From: Rossellomorea vietnamensis
GTDB lineage: Bacteria; Bacillota; Bacilli; Bacillales; Bacillaceae_B
DNA: 64,000 nucleotides
Assembly (NCBI RefSeq): GCF_001305855.1
Contig: NZ_LIXZ01000018.1
Coordinates: 1 to 64,000, forward strand
Direction of reading: 5' to 3'
Part shown: positions 53,721 to 62,552 of the stretch, piece by piece
Layout of the letters: each line of letters opens with the position of its first letter
How positions within the stretch are numbered: the stretch's first letter is position 1
Made by a program: the position numbers and the translations under genes
The notes under the pieces: generated by a model
What the model was told of the DNA's origin: nothing
The model's input: only the letters and a program-made list of their open reading frames with translations
Database searches by the model: none

Positions 53721-53729
53721 TCTACCCAC

Positions 53730-54109
53730 ACCCTCCTAATAGAAAGATTCTCTATTACTCTATTAAACTATCACACTTGATTAAAGACGAAACCTTTTAT
53801 GTATAATTTTTCCATAAATAGACAGAAGGATGAAAATTTCTATATCTTTAAATCAGATCGGAAAGGAAAAAAAGAAAACGAAATGGGGTAGCCTTCTAGT
53901 CTATTAAAGAACTTCCTCCATTTCCATGAAAGATTTTAGTCCCTTCTCGAAAAAGAATATGCTGTGCAAGACATGAAAATGGAGTTCTGCTCTTTTATTA
54001 CTATTTTTCACATACAAGGGTTACTGCAAAAAATTGTTTTATGGTATGATGATTAAATTGTTTGCCCATTCTATCCCATATGGATATTCAACTTAGAAAA
54101 GAGGTACTT
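53730..54109. other. Intergenic region with a promoter candidate
   Basis: No gene is seen. TTACTG at 54022-54027 and TATGAT at 54046-54051, 18 bases apart, make a reasonable sigma-A promoter for the MFS gene. Confidence 0.4.
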
Positions 54110-55300
54110 ATGAAAGAAACGGTATTATCTAAACAGCATTGGTTCCTTATCTTTACCCTTACGTTACTAACATTTGTTCTCGGGACAAGCGAATTTGTCA
54201 TCGTCGGGATTTTAACGGAGATTTCTTCGAGTCTCCATATAACGAATGCAAAGGCAGGCACGCTCGTTTCAGCGTTTGCGATTACCTTTGCCATTGCCAC
54301 CCCCATTGTCATGTCGGCAACTAGTCATTTTTCAAAGCGGAAATGGATGTTGTGTTTGATAGGGTCTTTCATTGTTTTGAATGCTTTATGCGTGATTTCC
54401 ACAAGCTACGTCATGCTTATGGCGCTTCGGATGCTGACAGCGATTGTGACAGGAGTGTTGATTTCACTTGCAATGACGATCGCCAGTGAAGCCATTCCCG
54501 TCACAAAAAGAGGCGTCGCAATCTCATTCGTGTTCGGCGGGTTCACCCTGGCAAACGTCATCGGAGTTCCAATCGGCACGGTCATTGCCGAATGGTACAA
54601 CTGGCATGCTACGTTCCTATTAACGACGTTACTGGGTGTCGTTGCCTTTTTGGCATCTTTCATGAATTTACCGAGTAAGCTCAGTCAATACCGCAGTTCC
54701 ATGCGGGATCAGTTCTCATTGTTGACCCATCCAAGGATCCTGATGGCTTTCTTCATTCCATCCCTTGGCTTCGGTGCAACCTATGCAGTATTTACGTATC
54801 TTGTCCCGATTCTGAACAAGATGGGAGCACCAGGCAGTTCCATCAGCTTGATCCTGTTCGCTTACGGGTTCATCTCGATCTTCAGCAACATCCTTGCAGG
54901 AAAGATTGCCAGTCACAATGCCATCGGACGCCTCCGATTCGTGTTTCTTATCCAGGCATTTGTCCTGTTTGCCCTGTACTTTACGACCGATTATTTTATC
55001 GTTGGATTGATCAACATTGGATTGATGTCCTTGATGGCCATCCTCCTTACCACCTCGACCCAGCTTTACTTGATCGACCTTGCCGGCGTGTATCAACCGA
55101 AAGCGACTGGCCTCGCCGCTTCCCTGATGCCCGTTGCAAGCAATGTCGGCATCGCTATGGGATCAGCACTCGGCGGCCTTGTCTACCACCAGGGACCGTT
55201 GATGAATGTGACACTCGTTGGCGGAGTGGTTGCGATTTGTGCGAGTCTGCTGACTTTCTTCAGTTATCGGTTGGATCAGGAGCAGGTAAGTGCAGCATAA
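54110..55300 (+). CDS. MFS transporter, DHA1-type drug exporter
   Basis: With ATG 54110 (AGAGG upstream) the protein has 396 residues and 12 transmembrane helices. TSEFVIVGILTEISSSL at the start is the AraJ/YdhP-type signature and SHFSKRKWML the loop 2-3 motif A variant; GVPIGTVIAEWYNW is the TM5 motif C. Such proteins export drugs, sugars or nucleosides; the substrate is unknown. It stands alone before a strong terminator. Confidence 0.88.
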   Translation: MKETVLSKQHWFLIFTLTLLTFVLGTSEFVIVGILTEISSSLHITNAKAGTLVSAFAITFAIATPIVMSATSHFSKRKWMLCLIGSFIVLNALCVISTSYVMLMALRMLTAIVTGVLISLAMTIASEAIPVTKRGVAISFVFGGFTLANVIGVPIGTVIAEWYNWHATFLLTTLLGVVAFLASFMNLPSKLSQYRSSMRDQFSLLTHPRILMAFFIPSLGFGATYAVFTYLVPILNKMGAPGSSISLILFAYGFISIFSNILAGKIASHNAIGRLRFVFLIQAFVLFALYFTTDYFIVGLINIGLMSLMAILLTTSTQLYLIDLAGVYQPKATGLAASLMPVASNVGIAMGSALGGLVYHQGPLMNVTLVGGVVAICASLLTFFSYRLDQEQVSAA

Positions 55301-55302
55301 CG

Positions 55303-55353
55303 TAAAAAAAGAAGTATCCAGAACGTAAAATAGTTCTTAGATACTTCTTTTTT
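55303..55353 (+). terminator. Terminator of the MFS gene
   Basis: AAAAGAAGTATC and GATACTTCTTTT form the stem, with inner GAAC/GTTC pairing, and T follow. Confidence 0.85.
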
Positions 55354-55390
55354 AAATGGATCCTGTGATGCAGGCTTTTTTATCGGAAGA

Positions 55391-55500
55391 ATCATGCGAG
55401 AAATAATCTGGATCGTGCGGAGATTTCGATTATCGTGCGGTTAAAAAGTTTTTCATGCTGGATTTCAACTAATCATGCGAACTTTATAATAATCGTGCTG
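55391..55500. repeat. Six-unit intergenic repeat with 20-base period
   Basis: TCRTGC cores begin at 55392, 55413, 55433, 55453, 55473 and 55493: one step of 21, then four of exactly 20 bases. The fuller unit is WTCRTGCKR with AT-rich spacers. There is no open frame. The array lies between an MFS terminator and the end of the YiaA-type gene. Confidence 0.75.
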
Positions 55501-55569
55501 GGATGTCGAATTCTCTTTATTTAGCAGCAAACCAGTCACTCTCTGTCTCAATCCCTGAGGGAACCTGAA

Positions 55570-56040
55570 TTAGTCTCTATCTCTTGCCACCTGGGTATCC
55601 CGGATGTTTTTCTGAATCGTGATGGCCGCAAACAAACTAAGGACAAACGACATACCATAAAATCCTTTTTCGCTTAAGATGATACTTCCGGCGTTATAGA
55701 GTCCGATGGTCATCAGGGATACGGCTACAATGACGGCAAACCAGCTGAGGCCATAATAGATGCCCGAAACAGGTATATCCTCTTCTTTGTCCCTTACTGC
55801 TTTTTGCAGGGATACAGCTGCATAGAGTCCAAATACCAATACCGCAAAGTAATACCCCTTCTCATTGAGTTCCATTCCGGCATTGAACAAGCCGATCAAA
55901 TAAGCGGAAACACCTATCACCAAAGCTGCCCAGCTTGCCCCTTTAAAGGCAGAAGTCGGTTCCCCTTCTTTCCTTTCCATCTTGATCTTTGGTTTCTTTT
56001 CATCGCTCTTCATCAACGGATTTTCATTCAACTCAGACAT
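55570..56040 (-). CDS. YiaA/YiaB-family membrane protein
   Basis: A 156-residue protein with an N-terminal charged tail and four transmembrane helices in two similar pairs: residues 34-75 (YLIGLFNAGMELNEKGYYFA) and 95-145 (MTIGLYNAGSIILSEKGFYG). The repeated GL-x-NAG-x5-EKG-[FY]Y pattern is the YiaA/YiaB domain. The function is unknown. Confidence 0.85.
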   Translation of the reverse strand: MSELNENPLMKSDEKKPKIKMERKEGEPTSAFKGASWAALVIGVSAYLIGLFNAGMELNEKGYYFAVLVFGLYAAVSLQKAVRDKEEDIPVSGIYYGLSWFAVIVAVSLMTIGLYNAGSIILSEKGFYGMSFVLSLFAAITIQKNIRDTQVARDRD

Positions 56041-56386
56041 TGGCCGCTCCCCTTTACTGTCGCAGGTCGATACACTGCTTCTGTAAACAATTATAGCAAT
56101 TTTTTACATATTATGTTCGGCATTATGAAATAAATTCTTCCAAATTCAAAGTACTGAAATCCATATTCCGACCGTCTTATTAATCTATTCAAGATTTGGT
56201 TCATTTTTCTTCAATAATAAGTATTTCCCTCCTAATAAGAGGACGCGTTCCCTTGCACTTTTCGTTCAATACCATTAAAGTATATACTGGTTGGAATCCA
56301 TCCTGATCGGGAATGGATAACAGTAAAGCATCTTACTTTTTAATTTTGGGAATATGCTTCCCTAAAGGAAAGGGTTTAAATAGATT
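56041..56386. other. Intergenic region, nothing recognised
   Basis: The 346 bases between divergent genes are AT-rich. No gene, RNA or clear promoter was found; the dus promoter must lie here. AAAGGAAAGGG about 15 bases before dus is a possible ribosome binding site. Confidence 0.4.
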
Positions 56387-57382
56387 ATGAAAGAAAATTT
56401 CTGGCATGAGTTGCCTAAGCCATTTTTTGTTCTGGCACCGATGGAAGCCGTGACCGATGTCGTTTTTCGTCATGTTGTGAGTGAAGCGGCGAGACCTGAC
56501 GTGTTTTTTACAGAGTTTACAAATACAGAAAGCTATTGTCATCCGAAAGGAAAGGACAGCGTGCGCGGACGTTTGACGTTCACGGAAGACGAACAGCCGA
56601 TTGTCGCCCATATTTGGGGGGATAAGCCGGAATACTTCCGTGAAACAAGTATCGGTGTGGCGAAAATGGGCTTTCGCGGAATCGACATCAATATGGGATG
56701 TCCCGTGCACAATGTCGCAGCGAATGGAAAAGGGTCCGGCCTGATCCGCCGACCGGATGTCGCAGCGGAAATCATCCAGGCAGCCAAAGCGGGCGGACTT
56801 CCCGTCAGTGTGAAGACACGACTTGGATATACCAAAGTCGAGGAGTGGCACGACTGGCTGAAGCACTTATTGGAACAGGACATTGTCAATCTTTCCATCC
56901 ACCTTCGCACGAAAAAGGAAATGAGTGACGTTGATGCTCATTGGGAGCTGATTCCTGAAATCAAGAAGCTTCGTGACGAAATCGCTCCTCATACATTACT
57001 GACGATCAACGGAGACATCCCTGACCGAGAGAAGGGACTTGAACTTGCGGAGAAATACGGTGTGGACGGCCTTATGATCGGACGGGGGATCTTCCACAAT
57101 CCGTTTGCTTTCGAAAAGGAGAAGAAAGAACATACGAGCGGAGAGCTCCTTGATCTACTGCGTTTGCAGCTGGATCTTCATGATCAGTATAACGATGAAC
57201 TTGAGCCCCGCCCGTTTAAACCGCTCCGCCGCTTCTTCAAAATTTACGTACGCGGATTCCGTGGCGCAAGCGAGCTCAGAAATCGTCTGATGGACACAGA
57301 AACCACGGATGAAGTACGTGCTCTGCTTGATGAGTATGCAAGTGTCTTGAAGGAAGATGAGGGTTTTTCGGTTTCTAAGTAA
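56387..57382 (+). CDS. dus: tRNA-dihydrouridine synthase
   Basis: A 331-residue Dus of normal length. FMN-binding [12 protein letters not shown] at the N-terminus, [10 protein letters not shown] with the catalytic Cys, KTRLGY, the LTINGDI strand and [18 protein letters not shown] are all present. It reduces uridine to dihydrouridine in tRNA with NADPH. This lineage differs from DusB near lysS, so it is likely an additional Dus; the target position is unknown. Confidence 0.92.
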   Translation: MKENFWHELPKPFFVLAPMEAVTDVVFRHVVSEAARPDVFFTEFTNTESYCHPKGKDSVRGRLTFTEDEQPIVAHIWGDKPEYFRETSIGVAKMGFRGIDINMGCPVHNVAANGKGSGLIRRPDVAAEIIQAAKAGGLPVSVKTRLGYTKVEEWHDWLKHLLEQDIVNLSIHLRTKKEMSDVDAHWELIPEIKKLRDEIAPHTLLTINGDIPDREKGLELAEKYGVDGLMIGRGIFHNPFAFEKEKKEHTSGELLDLLRLQLDLHDQYNDELEPRPFKPLRRFFKIYVRGFRGASELRNRLMDTETTDEVRALLDEYASVLKEDEGFSVSK

Positions 57383-57398
57383 CTCCAATTGAATTTCA

Positions 57399-57453
57399 AA
57401 AAGAGGTCAGCCCCCAGGGAGCGTTCACTTACTGGGAGGCTGACCCTTTTTTC
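57399..57453. terminator. Terminator between convergent genes
   Basis: AGAGGTCAGCCCCCAG pairs imperfectly with CTGGGAGGCTGACCCTTTTTT. The stop of the minus-strand membrane protein gene lies inside the stem. Confidence 0.75.
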
Positions 57454-57971
57454 ATATTCAGTACCTTCGAATTCCATTTTGAAGGATATTTCTTTTCAAC
57501 AAAGTCCGAAAGCCAAATGGAAGCGGCAAACACAATCAAATAAACAAGAAAGGATAGGTACACTTTCCACCCGGTATAGGTGAAAACATGGAATTGCACG
57601 GAGGTCCACTCTAAAGCGATCGCTGACCCTCCCCAGAAAACAATAAAAAATAAAAATTTCAGCCCTTTGGGTTTGTAATATTGATAAGAATTCACTACAA
57701 AATAAGGAAGAGTGGGGTAGGTGACAAAGTGCAATACCACATCAAATAACTCATGGGCTTTATGATCGATCGTAAAGTAAAGTTCATATGGTTTCACAGT
57801 AAGAGTAATATCGGCCATCAGCGCAAGAAATACATTAAATGTCCAAATGATCGTGATCGTAACAGCCGACAGGCGTCTTGGCAGCAGAAACATGAACGCC
57901 CAGGTAATGATGGTCGAAAAGATAATAAACAGTTCATTTGCATCAAATTCACGAGGGAGAGGAAAAATCAT
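57429..57971 (-). CDS. Membrane protein, possibly CBO0543 family
   Basis: A 180-residue protein with about five transmembrane helices. Charged or aromatic segments between them include YFTIDHKAHELFDVVLHF and EWTSVQFHVFTYTGWK, which recall the CBO0543 family of Bacillales membrane proteins; the assignment is tentative. It overlaps the upstream gene by four bases. The last residues are encoded within the terminator. Confidence 0.6.
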   Translation of the reverse strand: MIFPLPREFDANELFIIFSTIITWAFMFLLPRRLSAVTITIIWTFNVFLALMADITLTVKPYELYFTIDHKAHELFDVVLHFVTYPTLPYFVVNSYQYYKPKGLKFLFFIVFWGGSAIALEWTSVQFHVFTYTGWKVYLSFLVYLIVFAASIWLSDFVEKKYPSKWNSKVLNMKKGSASQ

Positions 57972-58465
57972 ATCGAATTCACCTCTTTGTTTCTCTGCAT
58001 AGCTTTTTCTAAATAAAAGGAGAAAACAGCCATTAATAAAACAATCAGACTATATCTCAAATAGGAATAAAATACATTCCAATGTATCCATTCCAAGTAG
58101 TCAATCTGTACGAAATAGACTTCTATTGAAACAAGGGCTGATAAGAAGAGGATGAAAAGAATGAGTTTAGTAAAGATCGTCCTCTTAGAAAACAAAACAT
58201 AAACCAACCATAAAAGTAATACGGGCTTGAGCGACAACTCAGGAATCTTTTGTGTCCAAAAAATCAATTCACTGTATGGATCTTGATGTGTTAACTTTAA
58301 ATTTAAGTTTATGATTACTCCTGTATTCGTAAGAAGGATATTGGACAAAAAATAACTTCCTAAGACATTAACGACATTCATTTTCTTCATCAAAAAGACT
58401 AATGAGACAAAGGATACTATTGCTAAAATCAGAAAAAGCCATACCGAAAACATAGTAGTCACCAT
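57968..58465 (-). CDS. Membrane protein, partner of the CBO0543-like protein
   Basis: A 165-residue, very hydrophobic protein with about five transmembrane helices. The loop LNLKLTHQDPYSELIFWTQK and the C-terminal YLEKAMQRNKE are the only polar parts. A four-base overlap (ATGA) couples it to the next gene. The two are of similar size and may form one complex; the function is unknown. Confidence 0.6.
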   Translation of the reverse strand: MVTTMFSVWLFLILAIVSFVSLVFLMKKMNVVNVLGSYFLSNILLTNTGVIINLNLKLTHQDPYSELIFWTQKIPELSLKPVLLLWLVYVLFSKRTIFTKLILFILFLSALVSIEVYFVQIDYLEWIHWNVFYSYLRYSLIVLLMAVFSFYLEKAMQRNKEVNSI

Positions 58466-58519
58466 CTTTATTTATATATAAATAGGTTTCACAAAAAAGG
58501 GTGATAATACACGGTTTAT

Positions 58520-58570
58520 AAAGAAAAGAAGAAGTTTGTCCCACTTGAGGATAAACTTCTTCTTTTCTTT
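58520..58570. terminator. Long perfect hairpin
   Basis: AAAGAAAAGAAGAAGTTT at 58520-58537 and AAACTTCTTCTTTTCTTT at 58553-58570 are an 18-bp perfect inverted repeat. It could end the aldo/keto reductase transcript. Confidence 0.7.
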
Positions 58571-58621
58571 AGCGAAGAGACTCGCTGCGCTGTCATCAAA
58601 GATCTCCATTCACTGGTTCAA

Positions 58622-59557
58622 CTACCATGTTAACTTGGAACCCTTTATTTCTTCGTCCCAAAGATCTTCTAATTCTTTCATAACTTTTAATGGTAGGCTT
58701 CCTTCTGATGCAAAGATATTCTGATTTAATTGATGAATATTTCTTGCTCCAGGGATCACGGTAGACACTGCTTCGCGTGAAAGGATATATTGCAGGGCTG
58801 CTTGTACCATAGAGGTGTCATCTCCCAGGATTCGGCGGACTCTTTCTACCAGCGTCCCTCTTCTCCTGATTTCGTTTTCAGTCCATCTGCTTCTGATTCC
58901 ACTGAATGTACTTTTGGCATCATACTTCCCGGTAAGCCAGCCCGAATCCAGCGGAACCTTGACGATGACCCCGACTCCCTGTTTATGAGCGGATTTCATT
59001 GCTGAGGCTGGTTCCTGATGGAATAGGTTGAACATAACCTCTATAATTTGACTGCCTGTTTTATTTAAAAGTTCACCCATCTCTTTTCCAGTATCCACCG
59101 AAGCTCCATACGCTCTGATTTTTCCATGTTTTTTCAGTTTCTCCAGCACTTCAAATTGAGGGGAATCTCCATTAAGGCTTGAAAAAGGAGGGTTATGAAG
59201 CAGAAGACTATCGAGATATTCAGTATTTAATCTTCGTAAACTGGCTTCCACCGATAAAATCAATTTCTCAGGTTCGAAGCTTTGTTCATCATTGGAATGA
59301 TGTCCACATTTACTGCTGATGACCACTCGATCTCTTTTTCCCTTGAAGGCTTTTCCAAGGAGTTCTTCACTTTTACCCGATCCATAATTAGGGGCAGTAT
59401 CAAAGAAATTGCATCCCATATCCATCGCTTGATCAACTAAATAGATGGCTTCTTCATCGGTCATGGTTCCCCAATCCCTCTGATTGCCTAATTGCCATGC
59501 GCCAAACCCTACTTCTGACACTTTAATTCCTGTATTCCCCAGGTTACGGGTTTTCAT
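58622..59557 (-). CDS. Aldo/keto reductase
   Basis: The start is ATG 59557 after GGTGGG, giving the standard AKR beginning MKTRNLGNTGIKVSEVGFGAW. The 311-residue protein has the catalytic tetrad: Asp in FFDTAPNYGSGKSEELLG with Tyr, Lys in VISSKCGHH, and His in SLLLHNPP. It reduces aldehydes or sugars with NADPH. It follows the Gfo/Idh/MocA gene by 31 bases and probably forms an operon with it. Confidence 0.88.
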   Translation of the reverse strand: MKTRNLGNTGIKVSEVGFGAWQLGNQRDWGTMTDEEAIYLVDQAMDMGCNFFDTAPNYGSGKSEELLGKAFKGKRDRVVISSKCGHHSNDEQSFEPEKLILSVEASLRRLNTEYLDSLLLHNPPFSSLNGDSPQFEVLEKLKKHGKIRAYGASVDTGKEMGELLNKTGSQIIEVMFNLFHQEPASAMKSAHKQGVGVIVKVPLDSGWLTGKYDAKSTFSGIRSRWTENEIRRRGTLVERVRRILGDDTSMVQAALQYILSREAVSTVIPGARNIHQLNQNIFASEGSLPLKVMKELEDLWDEEIKGSKLTW

Positions 59558-59588
59558 TGTTTTACCCACCACATTTCTTATCATTTTT

Positions 59589-60569
59589 TCACTTTCCGAC
59601 GATCTCATCCATCACGCGGTTGGTTCTCGCACCCGATTCTCCCGTGCTCGGACACCAATTACCGCCCTCGGTTAACTCTTTCACAATCGTCGTTACAAGC
59701 GGCTGGTGGACATGCTCGGGACGCTCGAAACTCCATTGCTGCTGCCCTTCATGGGTCGTCAGAATGACGGGGTCATCCCCAAAGGTAGAAAAGCTGATCT
59801 TCCCTTCACTTCCGATAATCTCATTCATATCCACGTCTTCAAAAGCTGTGAAACACCACTTTCCAATTCCATGGACTCCTGATTGAAACTGGTATGTACC
59901 CGTCACAATATCTTCCGCTTCATAATAGCCCGCTTGATTCGAAGAAAAGCCTTTTGCTTCCTGGATCGGTCCGAGCAGGAAATCGAGAATATCGAGGGTA
60001 TGGCTCGCCAGATCAAAGAACAAGCCGCCTCCGGCTATTTCAGGCTGCACGCGCCAGGGAAGATTCTCTGAATCCTTCACGTCGTTCCCTGCTTTTTGAT
60101 ACTGAGTGGTGGACACAAACCGAACGTCTCCGACCGCCTTTTGAGCCAGTAATTCTTTTATTTTCAAAAAGCGCTCCTGAGCCCGCCGGTAATATGCCAA
60201 ATATAAAGGAACCCCCGCTTCTTTGCAGGCAGTCACCATTCCATTGCATTCCTCCGTGTTGCGGGCCATCGGCTTCTCCACATAAACAGGTTTTCCCGCA
60301 GCGGCTGCTTTCAGCGTATACTCCTTATGCGAGCCCGGCGGCGTAGCGATATAAACCGCATCCACCTCAGGGTCGTTAATCAATGCATCCGCGTCATCGT
60401 ACCACTTCGGGACCCCATGTCTTTCTGCATAATCCCTTGCCAGCTCACCCGTTCTTCTCATGACCGCTACAAGTTCCGAGTTATCAATCTTTTGAAAAGC
60501 AGGACCGCTCTTCTTTTCTGTCACATCTCCGCAGCCGATGATTCCCCAGCGGACTTTCTCATATTTCAT
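59589..60569 (-). CDS. Gfo/Idh/MocA-family oxidoreductase
   Basis: A 326-residue NAD(P)-dependent dehydrogenase. The Rossmann motif GIIGCGDVTEKK lies near the N-terminus and the family EKPMA motif carries the catalytic Lys (VYVEKPMARN). The C-terminal alpha/beta domain holds the GGGLFFDLASHTLDILDFLLG motif with the conserved His. The family acts on sugars, inositols and biliverdin; the substrate is unknown. AGGGAGAT precedes ATG. It pairs with the aldo/keto reductase, which suggests polyol or sugar redox metabolism. Confidence 0.9.
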   Translation of the reverse strand: MKYEKVRWGIIGCGDVTEKKSGPAFQKIDNSELVAVMRRTGELARDYAERHGVPKWYDDADALINDPEVDAVYIATPPGSHKEYTLKAAAAGKPVYVEKPMARNTEECNGMVTACKEAGVPLYLAYYRRAQERFLKIKELLAQKAVGDVRFVSTTQYQKAGNDVKDSENLPWRVQPEIAGGGLFFDLASHTLDILDFLLGPIQEAKGFSSNQAGYYEAEDIVTGTYQFQSGVHGIGKWCFTAFEDVDMNEIIGSEGKISFSTFGDDPVILTTHEGQQQWSFERPEHVHQPLVTTIVKELTEGGNWCPSTGESGARTNRVMDEIVGK

Positions 60570-60631
60570 GGTTACATCTCCCTCTATTGGTTTCGTTAGT
60601 AACCATCATACCTGATTTTTCTGAATAATGG

Positions 60632-62002
60632 CTACGATTGGTGCCTCAAGCCTTGAAGTTTTTCCTTTTTTCTTCTCAACCGATATAAAACAAATAAAAA
60701 TATGAACCACAGAGGCGTCAGCAATAAAGCCGGACGCGTTGCCTCAGAAACCAGCATGATCACCAATATAACCGCAAACATTGTCAGCACGACATAGTTG
60801 ATAAATGGCGTGAGCGGTGCTTTAAATGTTGATTTCAAGTGCAAGTCCCGACGTGTTTTCTTATACTTCAGATGGCAAATCAGAATCACACCCCACACCC
60901 AGATGAAGCAAATTGCACTAATGGTTGTCACAATCCCGAAAGCCTGCTCGGGTAAAAGCTTGCTTAACAGGGCTCCTGCAGATATGACCAGGGTTGAGAT
61001 GAACAAACCATTACTTGGTACATGATTTTTATTCAGTTTTGCAAAAGGAGACGGCCCCTGATTCGTTTTGCTTAAGTTATATAGAATCCGGCTTGTTGAG
61101 AACATGCCGCTGTTGCAGGCAGAAGCAGCTGATGTCAGCACCACAAAATTGATGATTCCGGCTGCCAGCGGAATGCCGATTAAGCTGAATGTTTTCACAA
61201 ACGGACTTTCTGCCGTATTGAGGCCCGTCCATGGGTTAATGCATAAAAGCACGATCAGAGCGCCGACGTAGAAAAATAAAATCCGTAAAGGAATCTTATT
61301 GATGGCCGATGGAATATTCTTTTTCGGATCAGAGGTTTCGGCTGCTGATACAGCCACTAATTCCACACCGACATACGCAAAGATGACCATCTGGAATGAA
61401 AGCAGGAAACCTGACATTCCGTTCGGAAATAACCCTCCATGTTCCCACAGATTGGTCACCGTAACCGCCCCTGCATCCGTCTTGAATCCCATCACCAACA
61501 GCACAGCGCCGACACCGATCAACGCAAGAATCGTCATGACCTTGATTAAAGCAAACCAAAACTCCAATTCCCCGAATAGCTTTACAGTCAATAGGTTAAG
61601 TCCTAATAAAATGATCACGCAGAAGAGTGCCGGTATCCACTGCGGGATATGAAACCAATAATTCACGTATACACCCACAGCAATCACATCAGCCATGGCC
61701 GTCATGATCCAGCAGAACCAATACGTCCACCCCGTCACAAAGGAAGCCCAAGCTCCAAGATACTCTTCCGCAATGTCTGTTAACGATTGATAGCCTGCTT
61801 TAGACAACAGCAGCTCTCCCAGCGCCCTCATCACGAAAAAAAGGGCAATACCGACGATTAAATAAGCAAATATGATAGATGGGCCGGCAAGCTCTATCGC
61901 CTTACCTGAACCTAAAAATAACCCCGTCCCAATCGTACCGCCGATCGCAATCAGCTGAACATGGCGATTCGATAAATCCCTCTTTAATTCTCGATGTTCC
62001 AA
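60632..62002 (-). CDS. Amino-acid permease under a glycine riboswitch (CycA-like)
   Basis: The start is TTG 62002, eight bases after AAGGAGG; the longer frame upstream reads through the riboswitch terminator and is not used. The 456-residue protein of the APC/AAT family has 12 helices. HVQLIAIGGTIGTGLFLGSG is the TM1 signature, followed by GELLLSKAGYQSLTDIAEEYL. It resembles D-serine/D-alanine/glycine transporters. Control by a glycine riboswitch on the same strand indicates that glycine is a substrate or signal. Whether it imports or exports is not determined. Confidence 0.88.
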   Translation of the reverse strand: MEHRELKRDLSNRHVQLIAIGGTIGTGLFLGSGKAIELAGPSIIFAYLIVGIALFFVMRALGELLLSKAGYQSLTDIAEEYLGAWASFVTGWTYWFCWIMTAMADVIAVGVYVNYWFHIPQWIPALFCVIILLGLNLLTVKLFGELEFWFALIKVMTILALIGVGAVLLVMGFKTDAGAVTVTNLWEHGGLFPNGMSGFLLSFQMVIFAYVGVELVAVSAAETSDPKKNIPSAINKIPLRILFFYVGALIVLLCINPWTGLNTAESPFVKTFSLIGIPLAAGIINFVVLTSAASACNSGMFSTSRILYNLSKTNQGPSPFAKLNKNHVPSNGLFISTLVISAGALLSKLLPEQAFGIVTTISAICFIWVWGVILICHLKYKKTRRDLHLKSTFKAPLTPFINYVVLTMFAVILVIMLVSEATRPALLLTPLWFIFLFVLYRLRRKKEKLQGLRHQS

Positions 62003-62055
62003 CCTTAACTCCTCCTTACAGCCAATAAAAAATAAGCACTTCAACAAATGAGCAT

Positions 62056-62086
62056 AAAAAAAAGAGATTGGAGGGGCTCCAATCTC
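62056..62086 (-). terminator. Terminator of the glycine riboswitch leader
   Basis: On the minus strand GAGATTGGAG pairs with CTCCAATCTC and a long T run follows. It lies between the aptamer and the permease start, as the expression platform. Confidence 0.85.
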
Positions 62087-62139
62087 GTGGTCATAAGAAT
62101 AACAAATATAATTTGGCATGAGCTCACACCAAAGAAATA

Positions 62140-62255
62140 TCCGATACTCTTCTGTCCTTTTGCCTGAGATAATGAACCCTTCGGCGCCGCGGATCTTCCG
62201 CGGTCTCTCCAGAAGCTGCTCCTGCTACGGGATGATCCATAGCAATCATAGCTTT
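62140..62255 (-). promoter_or_regulatory. Glycine riboswitch
   Basis: On the minus strand the conserved blocks occur in order: GGAGAGACC (62211-62200), a GCGG stem, GCCGAAGGG, CTCAGGCAAAAGGACAG (62166-62150). These match the glycine aptamer. Only one aptamer is evident; a ghost second aptamer was not resolved. A terminator follows before the permease gene. Glycine riboswitches of permeases are usually off-switches or on-switches depending on direction of transport. Confidence 0.9.
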
Positions 62256-62365
62256 CTATTAATTAAATTTTGTCGCTCAACGTTTCACTGTCGAATAGTT
62301 GATAATTTTAAGGGGTGATATGGATTTTGTCAACAGGAGGGATCGAGTTGACCAGCGGATGTCAA

Positions 62366-62552
62366 TTAAGCGGAGTTTCTCCGGTTATATGTAGGTTGAA
62401 GATCGTTTGAGGGGTATTTAAGCGGAGTTTTTCCGGTTATACAAAATTCAATTCCCCATTTTCACGTTTTTTGAGTCAATAGGCGGAATTTCTCCGTTTA
62501 TTTAAGCTGTTTTCCATTCAATTTACTAATTAAGCGGAATTTTTCCGTCTAT
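62366..62552. repeat. Four-copy GCGGA...TCCG hairpin repeat
   Basis: Copies of the 23-base unit WTAAGCGGARTTTYTCCGKYTAT lie at 62366-62388, 62418-62440, 62479-62501 and 62530-62552, spaced 52, 61 and 51 bases apart. The core CGGAR-TTT-YTCCG is self-complementary. The last copy reaches the stop codon of the neighbouring minus-strand gene. No reading frame spans the array. It looks like a dispersed intergenic repeat. Confidence 0.8.

Noticed and set aside
55391-55500. Regular 20-base repeats considered as a CRISPR array
   Set aside because: The repeated core is only about six to nine bases, spacers are about 12 bases, and no cas gene is near.
62003-62119. N-terminal extension of the glycine-regulated permease
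   Set aside because: The extension is encoded by the riboswitch terminator and has no ribosome binding site; TTG 62002 follows AAGGAGG.
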